A stretch of 64,000 nucleotides of DNA from Streptomyces filipinensis. Lineage in GTDB: Bacteria; Actinomycetota; Actinomycetes; Streptomycetales; Streptomycetaceae. Of the stretch, positions 43,933 to 53,700 are shown one piece after another. The stretch is from assembly GCF_014649495.1 (NCBI RefSeq), contig NZ_BMTD01000002.1:434001-498000 (forward strand), written 5' to 3'. Made by a program: the position numbers and the translations under genes. Positions within the stretch are counted from its first letter, which is position 1. Each line of letters begins with the position of its first letter. The notes beneath the pieces were generated by a model. It worked only from the letters and a program-made list of their open reading frames with translations. It searched no databases and was not told the origin of the DNA.

Positions 43933-44946
43933 ATGGGCGACAGCACAGCGACGGCGGACCTCGACGTCGCACTGGAGAAGCACCGGACCGAGCTGACCGG
44001 GTACTGCTACCGGATGCTCGGTTCCTCCTTCGAGGCCGAGGACGCGGTGCAGGACACCCTGGTGCGGGCCTGGCGGAGCTACGACAAGTTCGAGGGCCGC
44101 TCCAGCCTGCGCTCGTGGCTGTACCGGATCGCGACGAACGTGTGCCTGGACATGCTGACGGCGGGCAACAAGCGGGCGCGGCCGATGGACCTCACCGAGT
44201 CGACGCCGCTCGCCCAGGCGGCCCTGGCCCCCCGCCCGGACCACACCTGGCTGGAGCCGGTGCCGGACGCGCGGGTGCTCCCGACGGCCGGCGACCCGGC
44301 GGAGGCCGCCGTCGCGAAGGAGTCGATCCGGCTGGCCTTCATGGCGGCCCTGCAGCAGCTGCCGGCCAAGCAGCGGGCGGTGCTGATCCTGCGCGAGGTG
44401 CTGGCCTGGAAGGCGAGCGAGGTCGCCGAGCTGCTGGACACCACCGTCGCCTCGGTCAACAGCGCGCTGCAGCGGGCGCGGGCCACGCTCGCCGAGCGCG
44501 CGGACGCGAGCCCCGAGGGTGCGGTCTCGGACCCGCTCGACGAGGAGCAGCGAAAGCTCCTGGAGCGCTATGTGAAGGCCTTCGAGGGGTACGACATGAC
44601 GGCGCTGACGGCGCTGCTCCACGAGGACGCCGTCATGACGATGCCACCGTTCGACCTGTGGCTGCGCGGCCCGGCCGACATCACGGGTTTCATGGCCACC
44701 CTCGGCGCCTCCTGCGCCGGCTCCCGTCTGCTGCCGGTGCAGGTCAACGGCCTGCCGGGCTTCGCGCACTACAAGCCGGACCCGGAGAACGGCGGGTTCG
44801 CGCCCTGGGCGGTTCAGGCGCTGGAGCTGTCAGACGGCCGGATCACCGGTTTCCACTGCTTCCTCGACACCAAGCGCTGGTTCCCGCTCTTCGGCCTGCC
44901 CCTCCATCTGGAAGCGGAGGCCGACGAGGTCGAGCAGGGCGGGTAG
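43933..44946 (+). CDS. ECF sigma factor with SnoaL-like C-terminus (SigG/SigJ type)
   Basis: A 337-residue sigma factor. Region 2 is TGYCYRMLGSSFEAEDAVQDTLVRAWRSYDKFEG and region 4 LQQLPAKQRAVLILREVLAWKASEVAELLDTTVASVNSALQRAR. From about residue 215 a SnoaL-like domain (LLERYVKAFEGYDMTALTALLHEDAVMTMPP) follows, typical of SigG/SigJ-type factors that lack a classic anti-sigma factor and use this domain for self-control. ATG 43933 has GGTGGA upstream. Its last 117 bp overlap the STAS gene on the other strand. Confidence 0.92.
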   Translation: MGDSTATADLDVALEKHRTELTGYCYRMLGSSFEAEDAVQDTLVRAWRSYDKFEGRSSLRSWLYRIATNVCLDMLTAGNKRARPMDLTESTPLAQAALAPRPDHTWLEPVPDARVLPTAGDPAEAAVAKESIRLAFMAALQQLPAKQRAVLILREVLAWKASEVAELLDTTVASVNSALQRARATLAERADASPEGAVSDPLDEEQRKLLERYVKAFEGYDMTALTALLHEDAVMTMPPFDLWLRGPADITGFMATLGASCAGSRLLPVQVNGLPGFAHYKPDPENGGFAPWAVQALELSDGRITGFHCFLDTKRWFPLFGLPLHLEAEADEVEQGG

Positions 44947-45216
44947 CGCGGGATCGGGGTCCCGCAGCCGGATCCGCCCGCCGGCCCGGCGGGCGGTCAG
45001 CGCCAGCCGGGCCAGCAGGTCCACGACGGCCAGTCCCGGGGGCCCCAGCCCGCCCAGATCGCATACGACGACGCGGGCGCCACCGCCCGCCAGCAACTCC
45101 CGCACCTGGGCGCACAGCCCCGCCACCTCGTCACGGGTGACGGGGCCGGGCAGCACGAGCACGGCGGGTTCCTTGGCTTCCACGTGCGGTAGACCAGTGG
45201 GCCGGGCGTAACTCAT
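44830..45216 (-). CDS. STAS-domain protein (anti-anti-sigma-like)
   Basis: A 128-residue protein with the STAS pattern (AVLVLPGPVTRDEVAGLCAQV, VVVCDLGGLGPPGLAVVDLLARLALTARRAGGRIRLRD, LLDLVGL). The usual phosphorylated Ser/Thr site in DxxxV.. is replaced by GPPGL, so it may not be phospho-switched. Its 3' third is antisense to the ECF sigma factor gene end (44830-44946). Whether it acts on that sigma factor is not known; STAS proteins normally bind anti-sigma kinases, none of which is seen here. Confidence 0.75.
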   Translation of the reverse strand: MSYARPTGLPHVEAKEPAVLVLPGPVTRDEVAGLCAQVRELLAGGGARVVVCDLGGLGPPGLAVVDLLARLALTARRAGGRIRLRDPDPALPALLDLVGLRFQMEGQAEEREPALGVEEAVETGDPAV

Positions 45217-45279
45217 CGGGCCCGGGCCGGACGGAGATCACATTGACCACCCGCTGCCCGGCGCCGGAGGGTGGGCCCC

Positions 45280-46200
45280 GTGACGGGGGTGCTGAGCGGG
45301 TTCGCGGTGATCGCGGTCGTCATCGGGGTGGGCTATGTGCTCGGGCGACGCGGGACGCTCGGCACCCAGGGCGCCGAGGTGCTGACCCGGCTGGCCTTCA
45401 CGGTGGCCGGACCCGCCCTGCTGTTCACGACCCTCGCCCGCGCCGACCTCTCGGTCCTCTTCTCCGCGCGGCTGCTGGTGACGGCGCTCAGCACGGCCGC
45501 CGTGTCCGGGGTCTTCGTGGCGGTCGGCGTGCTGCGACGCTGGGGTGTGGGCCGTACGACCATCGGCGCCCTGTGCTCCGGTTACGTCAACTCGGGCAAC
45601 CTCGGCATCCCGATCGCGGCGTACGTCCTGGGTGACGCGTCCCTGGTGGCGCCGGTGCTGCTGTTCCAGGTGGTCCTGGTGACCCCGGTCGCGCTGACCG
45701 TGCTGGACCTGTCCGGCACGGGCGAGAAGGGCACGGTGTGGCGTCGTCTGCTGACGCCGTTGCGGAATCCGATAGCGGTGGGCTCGCTGTCGGGGGTGGT
45801 GGTGTCGGCGGCGGGCGGGCACGTCCCCGGTCCCCTGCTGAGCCCCCTGACCCTGATCGGCAACATGTCCGTCCCGGCGGCGCTGCTGGCCTTCGGCATG
45901 TCCCTGCACGGCAGTTCGGTACCGGGCCGGGGCAGGGACCGCAAGCCGGTCCTGCTGTCGGTGGCGTTGAAGTCGCTGGGGCAGCCCGCCGTGGCGTGGG
46001 CCCTGGCGAGGTGCGTCTTCGGCCTGCACGGCGCGCCCCTGCTGGCCGTGGTGGTGACCTCGGCCCTCCCGGCCGCCCAGAACCTGTTCACCTACGCCAG
46101 CCGCTACCGGGTGGCCGAGGCCCTGGCCCGCGAGTCGATCCTGCTGTCGACGGCCGTGTCGGTACCGGTGCTGGTGGGGGTGGCGGCGGTGCTGGGCTGA
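45280..46200 (+). CDS. AEC-family transporter
   Basis: A 306-residue membrane protein of the auxin efflux carrier family with about 10 helices (VIAVVIGVGYVLGRRG at the start; SGNLGIPIAAYVLGD near 110; ALPAAQNLFTYASRY near 255, both typical). The family exports carboxylates or similar solutes, and the substrate here is unknown. GGAGG lies 9 nt before GTG 45280; an earlier GTG at 45271 is too near it. Confidence 0.88.
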   Translation: MTGVLSGFAVIAVVIGVGYVLGRRGTLGTQGAEVLTRLAFTVAGPALLFTTLARADLSVLFSARLLVTALSTAAVSGVFVAVGVLRRWGVGRTTIGALCSGYVNSGNLGIPIAAYVLGDASLVAPVLLFQVVLVTPVALTVLDLSGTGEKGTVWRRLLTPLRNPIAVGSLSGVVVSAAGGHVPGPLLSPLTLIGNMSVPAALLAFGMSLHGSSVPGRGRDRKPVLLSVALKSLGQPAVAWALARCVFGLHGAPLLAVVVTSALPAAQNLFTYASRYRVAEALARESILLSTAVSVPVLVGVAAVLG

Positions 46201-46275
46201 CGCCGGGCCCGTCGACGGGAAGCCCGCCGGTGCCGACCGCCGGGCCGAACGGCCCGCGAGCTCCCCGGGATCGCC

Positions 46276-46309
46276 GAACGGGACCGGTGGTGGTCCACCG
46301 ATCCCGTTC
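46276..46309. terminator. Bidirectional hairpin
   Basis: A 15-bp stem with one mismatch (46276-46290 with 46295-46309) and a 4-nt loop, between the AEC transporter and thymidine phosphorylase genes. Confidence 0.8.
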
Positions 46310-46331
46310 AGCCGGACGATGAATCCCCTGG

Positions 46332-47615
<1,284 letters not shown>

Positions 47616-47649
47616 GGCTGATGGCTTCCTTCCGGGAGGTGCGAAGGTG

Positions 47650-47686
47650 ACGGCCCCCCTGCGCGGGTGCGAGGCAGGGGGGCCGT
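47650..47686 (-). terminator. Hairpin between cdd and deoA
   Basis: A perfect 13-bp stem (47650-47662 with 47674-47686) with an 11-nt loop lies in the 77-bp cdd-deoA gap. It may end or attenuate the importer-cdd transcript before deoA. Confidence 0.7.
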
Positions 47687-47692
47687 ACGGCG

Positions 47693-48094
47693 TTACTTGG
47701 TGAGGTTCTCCGGGCCGAAGGCCTGGGGCAGCATCTCGGACAGCGTCAGGACGCCCGCGGGGGTGTCCAGGAGGAGCTCCGGGCCGCCGAACTCGTACAG
47801 CAGCTGGCGGCAGCGGCCGCAGGGGACCAGCAGGGCGCCCTTGCCGTCCACACAGCTGAAGTGGGTCAGCCGGCCGCCGCCGGTGCGCTGCAGGTCCGAG
47901 ACCAGACCGCACTCGGCGCACAGGCCGAGGCCGTAGGAGGCGTTCTCCACGTTGCAGCCGGTGACCGTGCGGCCGTCGTCGACCCGGGCCGCCACGCCGA
48001 CCGGGAAGCCGGAGTAGGGGGCGTACGCGTGGGTCATCGCCTCCCGCGCCACCTCCCGCAGTGCCTCCCAGTCGAACTCGGCGTGCCGGGTCAC
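47693..48094 (-). CDS. cdd: Cytidine deaminase
   Basis: A 133-residue zinc enzyme that converts (deoxy)cytidine to (deoxy)uridine. The motifs are CNVENASYGLGLCAECG (catalytic Glu in CAE) and PCGRCRQ (zinc cysteines), typical of the homotetrameric short form. The start is GTG at 48094, which overlaps the upstream permease stop by 4 nt (GTGA), so it is translated with the importer operon. The product feeds thymidine/uridine phosphorolysis. Confidence 0.95.
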   Translation of the reverse strand: MTRHAEFDWEALREVAREAMTHAYAPYSGFPVGVAARVDDGRTVTGCNVENASYGLGLCAECGLVSDLQRTGGGRLTHFSCVDGKGALLVPCGRCRQLLYEFGGPELLLDTPAGVLTLSEMLPQAFGPENLTK

Positions 48095-49377
48095 TTGCCC
48101 TGGCCCTTCCGGTAGCGCATGCCGTCCGCCTTCGGCATCCGCAGGCGCTGCGCGGACAGCGACAGCACGAGCAGGGTGACGACGTACGGGGTGGCGCCCA
48201 CGAAGTCGCTCGGGACCGTGTCGGTGAACAGGTACCAGACCAGCACCAGCGCGGCCACGACGAGGCTGATCCCGCCCTGCCACAGCGAGGTGCGGTACAG
48301 CTTCCAGCCTGCCATGAGGACGAGCAGCACGACCAGCACGAGCAGCAGCGCGTGGACGGTGGTGCCGCCGTTGCGCAGCTGGAGCGCGTCGGAGTAGCCG
48401 AACAGGCCCGCGCCCATCGCCAGGCCGCCCGGACGCCAGTTGCCGAAGATCATCGCCGCGAGACCGATGTAGCCGCGGCCGCCGGTCTGGCCCTCCAGGT
48501 AGGTGTGCGAGGTGACCAGGGCCAGGAAGGCACCGCCGAGGCCGGCGAGGCCGCCGGAGACGGCGACGGCCGCGTACTTGTACGAGTAGACGTTGACGCC
48601 GAGCGACTCCGCGGCGGTCGGGTTCTCACCGCAGGAGCGCAGCCGCAGGCCGAACGGGGTGCGCCACAGGATCCACCAGCTGCCGACGAACAGCACCGCG
48701 GCCAGGACCGTCACCACGGACAGGTGGGTGACCAGGCCGCCGATGATGCCGGCGAGGTCGGAGACCAGGAACCAGTGGTGGTTCTCGATCGAGTGCAGGC
48801 CGTCGGAGAGGCCGGGCACGGTGACGTCCGGCAGGGCCGCGACCGGCGGGGACTGCTTGGGGTTGCCACCCGCGTCGGCCGCGGCGCCGCCGGCGAAGAA
48901 CAGCTTGGCGAGGTACTGGGTGGCGCCGAGCGCGAGCAGGTTGATCGCGACACCGGAGACGATGTGGTCGACGCCGAAGGTGACGGTGGCGACGGCGTGC
49001 AGCAGGCCGCCGAGGACACCGAAGCCGATGCCGGCCAGCAGGCCGAGCCAGGGGCTGGACTGCCAGCCGACCCAGCCCGCGCCGAAGGTGCCGAGGATCA
49101 TCATGCCCTCAAGGCCGATGTTGACCACGCCGGCGCGCTCGGACCACAGGCCGGCGAGACCGGCGAGACCGATCGGCACGGCGAGGCCGACGGCGGCACT
49201 GACCTGTCCGGCGGAGTCGAGGTCCTGCGAGCCGGTGATCATGCGGATCGCGGCCAGGAGCAGCAGCGCACCCGCGATGAGCAGGAGAACCTGGCCCCAG
49301 GAGCGGCCGGAGCGCTGCGGCGCGCCCGCCGCCTTGGGCGCCGCGGGCGGCGGCGCGTCGGTCATCGTGGCAGTCAT
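48091..49377 (-). CDS. Nucleoside ABC transporter permease (second)
   Basis: A 428-residue BPD_transp_2-type permease with about 10 hydrophobic segments, of the class found in nucleoside importers (NupC/RnsD-like). Typical motifs are ERAGVVNIGLEGMMILGTFGA and GENPTAAESLGVNVYSYK. It has a longer N-terminal region rich in Pro/Ala before TM1. The start overlaps the preceding permease stop by 1 nt. It pairs with the permease of the next gene to form the translocation pore. Confidence 0.93.
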   Translation of the reverse strand: MTATMTDAPPPAAPKAAGAPQRSGRSWGQVLLLIAGALLLLAAIRMITGSQDLDSAGQVSAAVGLAVPIGLAGLAGLWSERAGVVNIGLEGMMILGTFGAGWVGWQSSPWLGLLAGIGFGVLGGLLHAVATVTFGVDHIVSGVAINLLALGATQYLAKLFFAGGAAADAGGNPKQSPPVAALPDVTVPGLSDGLHSIENHHWFLVSDLAGIIGGLVTHLSVVTVLAAVLFVGSWWILWRTPFGLRLRSCGENPTAAESLGVNVYSYKYAAVAVSGGLAGLGGAFLALVTSHTYLEGQTGGRGYIGLAAMIFGNWRPGGLAMGAGLFGYSDALQLRNGGTTVHALLLVLVVLLVLMAGWKLYRTSLWQGGISLVVAALVLVWYLFTDTVPSDFVGATPYVVTLLVLSLSAQRLRMPKADGMRYRKGQGK

Positions 49378-50504
49378 CACGCCACCTCCTGCTTCTTCGT
49401 CGTGGCGGCGGCCTGGGCGGCGAGTTCGGCGCCGACCTTCTGCTGCTGGCGCTTGAGGCCGTAGCGGCGTACGACCTCGTAGGCGATGACGACGCAGAGC
49501 ACGATGACGCCCTGGATGACGCCGAGGATTTCCTTGTCGTAGCCCTGGAACTCCAGGTGGTTGGTGGTGCGCTCCAGGAAGCCCCACAGCAGGGCGCCGA
49601 GCGCGATACCGACCGGGTTGTTGCGGCCGAGCAGCGCGATGGCGATGCCGGTGAAGCCGATACCGGCCGGGAAGTCGCTGCTGAACTGGTAGCTGTCGTT
49701 GAGCAGGGTCGGCATGCCGATCAGGCCGGCCACCGCACCCGAGATGATCATGCTGGTGACGATCATCTTCTTCACCGACACACCGCTCGCGGTGGCCGCG
49801 CTCTCGGACTGGCCGACGGTGCGCAGGTCGTAGCCGAACCGGGTGCGGCCGAGCACGAACCAGTACGCGATGCCGACGATCACGGCGACGAAGATGAAGC
49901 CCCACAGGTCACCGGCCGGGCCGGTGTTGATCGTGAAGAAGTGCGCGGCCGACGGCAGCGGCTTGGTGGCGACGACCGTGCCACCCTGCTGGAGCTGGGC
50001 CAGCTTCCCGGGCTGCAGCAGGTAGGCGATGATCGCGGTGGCGATCGAGTTCAGCATGATCGTCGAGATGACCTCGCTGACGCCGCGGGTCACCTTGAGC
50101 ACACCGGCGATGGCCGCCCACAGGGCGCCGGTCGCCATCGCGCAGATGAGGATCAGCAGGACGGAGAGCCAGCCGGGCAGGGTCAGCGCACCGCCGAGGA
50201 CGGCGGCGAAGAACGCGGCGAGCCGGTACTGGCCGTCGACGCCGATGTTGAACAGGTTCATCCGGAAGCCGATGGCCACCGAGACGCCCGCGAGGTAGTA
50301 CGTGGTCGCCTTGTTCAGGATGTAGACCTGGCTGTCGCTGGCGAAGCCGTAGGTCAGCATGTCGTTGAAGGCGGGACCGGGGTTCTTGCCGGTCGCGAGG
50401 ATCACCAGGGCGGTGACGACGAGCGCGGCGACGATCGCCAGCACCGGCGCGGCGATGCCGAGGAACAGCCGCTCCTTGTCGATCCGTGAGGTCAGCTTGT
50501 TCAT
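49377..50504 (-). CDS. Nucleoside ABC transporter permease (first)
   Basis: A 375-residue membrane permease. It has hydrophobic segments throughout, with the [25 protein letters not shown] and [18 protein letters not shown] motifs characteristic of nucleoside-importer BPD_transp_2 permeases. Its start (ATG 50504) overlaps the ATPase stop by 4 nt (ATGA), so ATPase, both permeases and cdd are translationally coupled. Confidence 0.93.
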   Translation of the reverse strand: MNKLTSRIDKERLFLGIAAPVLAIVAALVVTALVILATGKNPGPAFNDMLTYGFASDSQVYILNKATTYYLAGVSVAIGFRMNLFNIGVDGQYRLAAFFAAVLGGALTLPGWLSVLLILICAMATGALWAAIAGVLKVTRGVSEVISTIMLNSIATAIIAYLLQPGKLAQLQQGGTVVATKPLPSAAHFFTINTGPAGDLWGFIFVAVIVGIAYWFVLGRTRFGYDLRTVGQSESAATASGVSVKKMIVTSMIISGAVAGLIGMPTLLNDSYQFSSDFPAGIGFTGIAIALLGRNNPVGIALGALLWGFLERTTNHLEFQGYDKEILGVIQGVIVLCVVIAYEVVRRYGLKRQQQKVGAELAAQAAATTKKQEVA

Positions 50505-52060
50505 CGCTCGTCGTCCTCTGTGTGCTCCAGGTGGCCGGTGGCCGCACCCGTCATGGCGGAGCCCAGCTCTTCGGGGGTGATGGTGGCGGGGTCGGCGTCG
50601 GCGACCAGGCGGCCGCGGTACATCACCCGCAGGGTGTCGGAGAGGCCGATCAGCTCGTCCAGGTCGGCGGAGATCAGCAGCACGGCCAGGCCCTCGCGGC
50701 GGGCCTCGCGGATGTAGTCCCAGATGGCCGCCTGGGCGCCGACGTCCACACCGCGGGTGGGGTGGGCGGCGATGAGCAGCTTGGGGTTGTGGCTCATCTC
50801 GCGGCCGACGATCAGCTTCTGCTGGTTGCCGCCGGACAGCGACGCCGCGGTCACGTCGATGCCGGGGGTGCGGACGTCGTACTCCTGGACGATCCGCTCG
50901 GTGTCGGCGCGGGCCGCCTTGATGTCGATCAGTCCGCCGCGCGAGTTGGGCTTCTCGGTGACGTGGCCGAGGATGCGGTTCTCCCACAGCGGGGCCTCAA
51001 GGAGCAGGCCGTGGCGGTGGCGGTCCTCGGGGATGTAGCCGATGCCGGCCTCGCGGCGGCGGCGGGTGGCGGCGTGGGAGATGTCGGCGGCGTCGAGGGT
51101 GATCACGCCGGCGTCGGGGTGGCGCATGCCCATGATCGCCTCGACCAGTTCGGACTGGCCGTTGCCCTCCACGCCGGCGATGCCGAGGACCTCGCCCTTG
51201 TGGATGGTGAAGGAGATCTCGTCCAGGATGATCCGCTCGATGCCGTCCAGGTCGGTCTGCGCCAGGTGCAGGCCCTCGACCTTGAGCATCGGGACGTCCG
51301 TGACGGTGGACTCCGCGGTCTCCGGGGTGGGCAGTTCGCTGCCGACCATCATCTCGGCGAGCTGCTTGGGCGTGGTGCGGGACGGCTCGGCGGTGCCGAC
51401 CGTCGTACCGCGCCGGATGACGGTGATCTCGTCGGCGACGGAGAGCACCTCGCCCAGCTTGTGGGAGATGAAGATGACGGTGAGGCCCTCGGCCTTCAGC
51501 TCGCGCAGGTTGTCGAAGAGGGCGTCGACCTCCTGCGGTACGAGCACGGCCGTCGGCTCGTCCAGGATGAGGGTCTTGGCGCCGCGGTAGAGGACCTTGA
51601 GGATCTCCACTCGCTGGCGGTCGGCGACGCCCAGCTCCTCCACGAGGACGTCGGGGCGGACGTTCAGGTGGTACGCGTCGGAGATCTCCTTGATCTTCGC
51701 GCGGGCCTTGCCGCCGATGCCGTACAGCTTCTCCGCGCCGAGGACGACGTTCTCCAGCACGGTGAGGTTGTCGGCGAGCATGAAGTGCTGGTGCACCATG
51801 CCGATGCCGCGGGCGATGGCGTCGCCGGGGTTGTGGAAGACGACCTGCTCGCCGTTGACGGTGATCGTGCCCTCGTCCGGCTGCTGCATGCCGTAGAGGA
51901 TCTTCATCAGGGTGGACTTGCCGGCGCCGTTCTCACCGCACAGGGCGTGGACGGTGCCCGTGTGGACCGTGATGTCGATGTCGCGGTTGGCGACGACGCC
52001 GGGGAAACGCTTGGTGATGCCGCGCAGTTCGACGGCAGCGGGAGGGCTGGACGCGTTGAT
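50501..52060 (-). CDS. Nucleoside ABC transporter ATPase (two nucleotide-binding domains)
   Basis: A 519-residue tandem ATPase. Domain 1 has Walker [10 protein letters not shown] (residues 44-52) and a degenerate signature [15 protein letters not shown] with Walker [12 protein letters not shown]. Domain 2 has GVEGNGQSE in place of Walker A, the signature [14 protein letters not shown] and a Walker B region [12 protein letters not shown]. This pairing is typical of BmpA-linked nucleoside importers (RnsB-like). No ATG, GTG or TTG exists in frame before 51907, which lies after Walker A. The only plausible start is ATC at 52060, with GAGGAG 8 nt upstream. Confidence 0.85.
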   Translation of the reverse strand: MNASSPPAAVELRGITKRFPGVVANRDIDITVHTGTVHALCGENGAGKSTLMKILYGMQQPDEGTITVNGEQVVFHNPGDAIARGIGMVHQHFMLADNLTVLENVVLGAEKLYGIGGKARAKIKEISDAYHLNVRPDVLVEELGVADRQRVEILKVLYRGAKTLILDEPTAVLVPQEVDALFDNLRELKAEGLTVIFISHKLGEVLSVADEITVIRRGTTVGTAEPSRTTPKQLAEMMVGSELPTPETAESTVTDVPMLKVEGLHLAQTDLDGIERIILDEISFTIHKGEVLGIAGVEGNGQSELVEAIMGMRHPDAGVITLDAADISHAATRRRREAGIGYIPEDRHRHGLLLEAPLWENRILGHVTEKPNSRGGLIDIKAARADTERIVQEYDVRTPGIDVTAASLSGGNQQKLIVGREMSHNPKLLIAAHPTRGVDVGAQAAIWDYIREARREGLAVLLISADLDELIGLSDTLRVMYRGRLVADADPATITPEELGSAMTGAATGHLEHTEDDER

Positions 52061-52136
52061 GGCGCACTCTCCTCGGGGAAAGGGGCTGCATAGGGGAGGT
52101 GGCAGGCGTCGGCGACGCTAGCGCGGCAACTCCGCG

Positions 52137-52148
52137 CTACACGCGTAG
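52137..52148. promoter_or_regulatory. Nucleoside-regulon operator, importer operon
   Basis: CTACACGCGTAG differs from the perfect palindrome at one base. It is 77 bp before the ATPase start and may overlap the -35 of a promoter whose -10 is TAGCGT on the minus strand. Confidence 0.6.
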
Positions 52149-52165
52149 AGTTGACACATTGTTAT

Positions 52166-52207
52166 GGCTCGGCGAGGGCCGTTGGGACGGTGTTCCCTCG
52201 CCGAGCC
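52166..52207. terminator. Hairpin between bmpA and the importer operon
   Basis: A perfect 13-bp stem (52166-52178 with 52195-52207). With the next hairpin it may cut read-through so that the binding protein is made in excess over the transporter. Confidence 0.65.
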
Positions 52208-52271
52208 GAGGTCCGACGGGCCGGTCGGTTCCGTTGGCCGGAGCCGACCGGGTCCGTCAACCGGGACCGAT

Positions 52272-52302
52272 CGGATCCGGCCGGCCGGGCCGACCGGATC
52301 CG
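52272..52302. terminator. Hairpin just after bmpA
   Basis: A 13-bp stem with one mismatch (52272-52284 with 52290-52302), directly beyond the bmpA stop codon. Confidence 0.65.
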
Positions 52303-52307
52303 TCAGG

Positions 52308-53363
52308 TCACGGGTGGGTCTTGACCTTGATCTGGCCGTCGACGATCTTCTTCTTCGCGGCGTCCAGCTTGGGCTGGATGTCGTTGATGAAGCCGCCGCT
52401 CGTGGCGAGCGAGACACCGCCCTTGGCGAGCGAGTAGACGTTGTTGCCGGTGAGCGGCTTACCGTCCTTGACGGACTTGATGAAGTCGTACACGCCGACG
52501 TCGACGTTCTTGACCATGGAGGTCAGGAACGAGTTCTTGTACTGGGCCAGACCCGGGATGTTGTACTGGTCCGAGTCCACGCCGATGCCCCAGGCGCCCT
52601 TGACGCCGTGCACGGCCTCGATCGCGCCGTTGCCGGAGGAGCCCGCCGCCGTGTAGATCACGTCAGCGCCCTTGTCCAGCATGCCCTGCGCGGCCTGCTG
52701 GCCCTTGTCCGGGCTGGAGAAGCCGGAGAAGTCCTGGCCGTGGGACAGGTACTGGACGTCGACCTTGACCTTGGGCTTGGTGTCGTGCACGCCCTGGACG
52801 TAGCCCGCCTCGAACTTCTGGATCAGCGGGTTGTCGACACCGCCGATGAAGCCGACGTGGTCCTTCTTGGTCTTCAGCGCGGCGGCGACACCGGCCAGGT
52901 AGGAGCCCTGCTCCTCGGTGAACGTGATGCTGTTGACGTTCTTGCCGTCCACGACCGAGTCGACGATGCCGAAGCTGGTCTTCGGGTACTTCGCGGCGAT
53001 CTTGGTCACGGCGGGGGCGTAGGAGAAGCCGACGGCGACGATCGGGTTGTAGCCCGCGTCCGCCAGGTCCGACAGACGCTGCTCGCGGTCGGCCTCGGTG
53101 TCCGAGGTCTTCGCGGTGAGCTCCTTGACGGAACCGTCGAAGTCCTTCACGGCCTTGTCGGCACCGCGCGCGGCGGAGTCGTTGAAGGAACGGTCACCAC
53201 GGCCGCCGACGTCGTAGGCGAGACCGATCTTGACACCCTTGCCGCCGCCGGAGGGGGACGAGCCGGTGTTGTTGTCGGAGGAGGTGCTGCCACAGGCTGT
53301 GGCAGTCACGGCGAGAGCTGCGGTCGCGATACACGCAGCGGAAAGCTTGGCTACCCGGCGCAC
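52308..53363 (-). CDS. BmpA-family nucleoside-binding lipoprotein
   Basis: A 351-residue lipoprotein (signal peptide with Cys24 in TATAC). The mature protein has the BMP fold marks (KIGLAYDVGGRGDRSFNDSAARGADKAVKD, VGFIGGVDNPLIQKFEAGYVQGV and WGIGVDSDQYN). It is the substrate-capture component for the ATPase/permease genes immediately downstream on the same strand. By family it binds purine/pyrimidine nucleosides. Some streptomycetes have two adjacent bmpA genes; only one is seen here. Confidence 0.93.
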   Translation of the reverse strand: MRRVAKLSAACIATAALAVTATACGSTSSDNNTGSSPSGGGKGVKIGLAYDVGGRGDRSFNDSAARGADKAVKDFDGSVKELTAKTSDTEADREQRLSDLADAGYNPIVAVGFSYAPAVTKIAAKYPKTSFGIVDSVVDGKNVNSITFTEEQGSYLAGVAAALKTKKDHVGFIGGVDNPLIQKFEAGYVQGVHDTKPKVKVDVQYLSHGQDFSGFSSPDKGQQAAQGMLDKGADVIYTAAGSSGNGAIEAVHGVKGAWGIGVDSDQYNIPGLAQYKNSFLTSMVKNVDVGVYDFIKSVKDGKPLTGNNVYSLAKGGVSLATSGGFINDIQPKLDAAKKKIVDGQIKVKTHP

Positions 53364-53675
53364 GGGAAGGCTCCTTCACCTGACCTGAGCGCCGCGTAGG
53401 CGCTTGATGTGAGCACCATGCCAGTGCTCGGGCCGGAACGCCCCGTCGGCGTCGGCTTCGCGGCATCGTAACGCGCGTAGATGTCGCAAAAAACCCCCTC
53501 TCGAAGCCGTTATCGATTCGAGGCAAACAGCATCTGAACTCGGGCTCTCAGCCCTCTCATGCCGTTGTCGCGCACCGTGTGCGAATGGCTTGCGAGCGTG
53601 TTGCGCCGCCCAGGGGAACGGCCCCCGGGATCCGCCTCCGGGGGCCGCACGCTCAGCCCTTTACCCCGTTCGGCC
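53364..53675. promoter_or_regulatory. bmpA upstream region
   Basis: About 315 bp lie between bmpA and the amidohydrolase stop. The bmpA-side half carries an operator-like site (53469-53480) and an inverted repeat AGCGCC-N5-GGCGCT (53388-53404) in the leader. No gene is seen. Confidence 0.5.
53469..53480. promoter_or_regulatory. Nucleoside-regulon operator, bmpA promoter
   Basis: TAACGCGCGTAG has two mismatches to the palindrome. On the minus strand TACGAT is a possible -10 beside it, with a T-run 17 bp upstream as a weak -35. It lies about 106 bp before the bmpA start. Confidence 0.5.
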
Positions 53676-53700
53676 CGCTCAGCCCTGTACCCCGTTCGGC
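53650..53700. repeat. 26-bp tandem duplication at the amidohydrolase stop
   Basis: Two units of 25 bp with one mismatch (53650-53674 and 53676-53700, period 26) span the amidohydrolase stop codon (53679-53681), so the sequence coding its last residues is repeated just beyond. Confidence 0.8.

Noticed and set aside
52151..52156. TTGACA on the plus strand near the importer operator
   Set aside because: No -10 box follows at 16-18 bp, and no plus-strand gene lies downstream.
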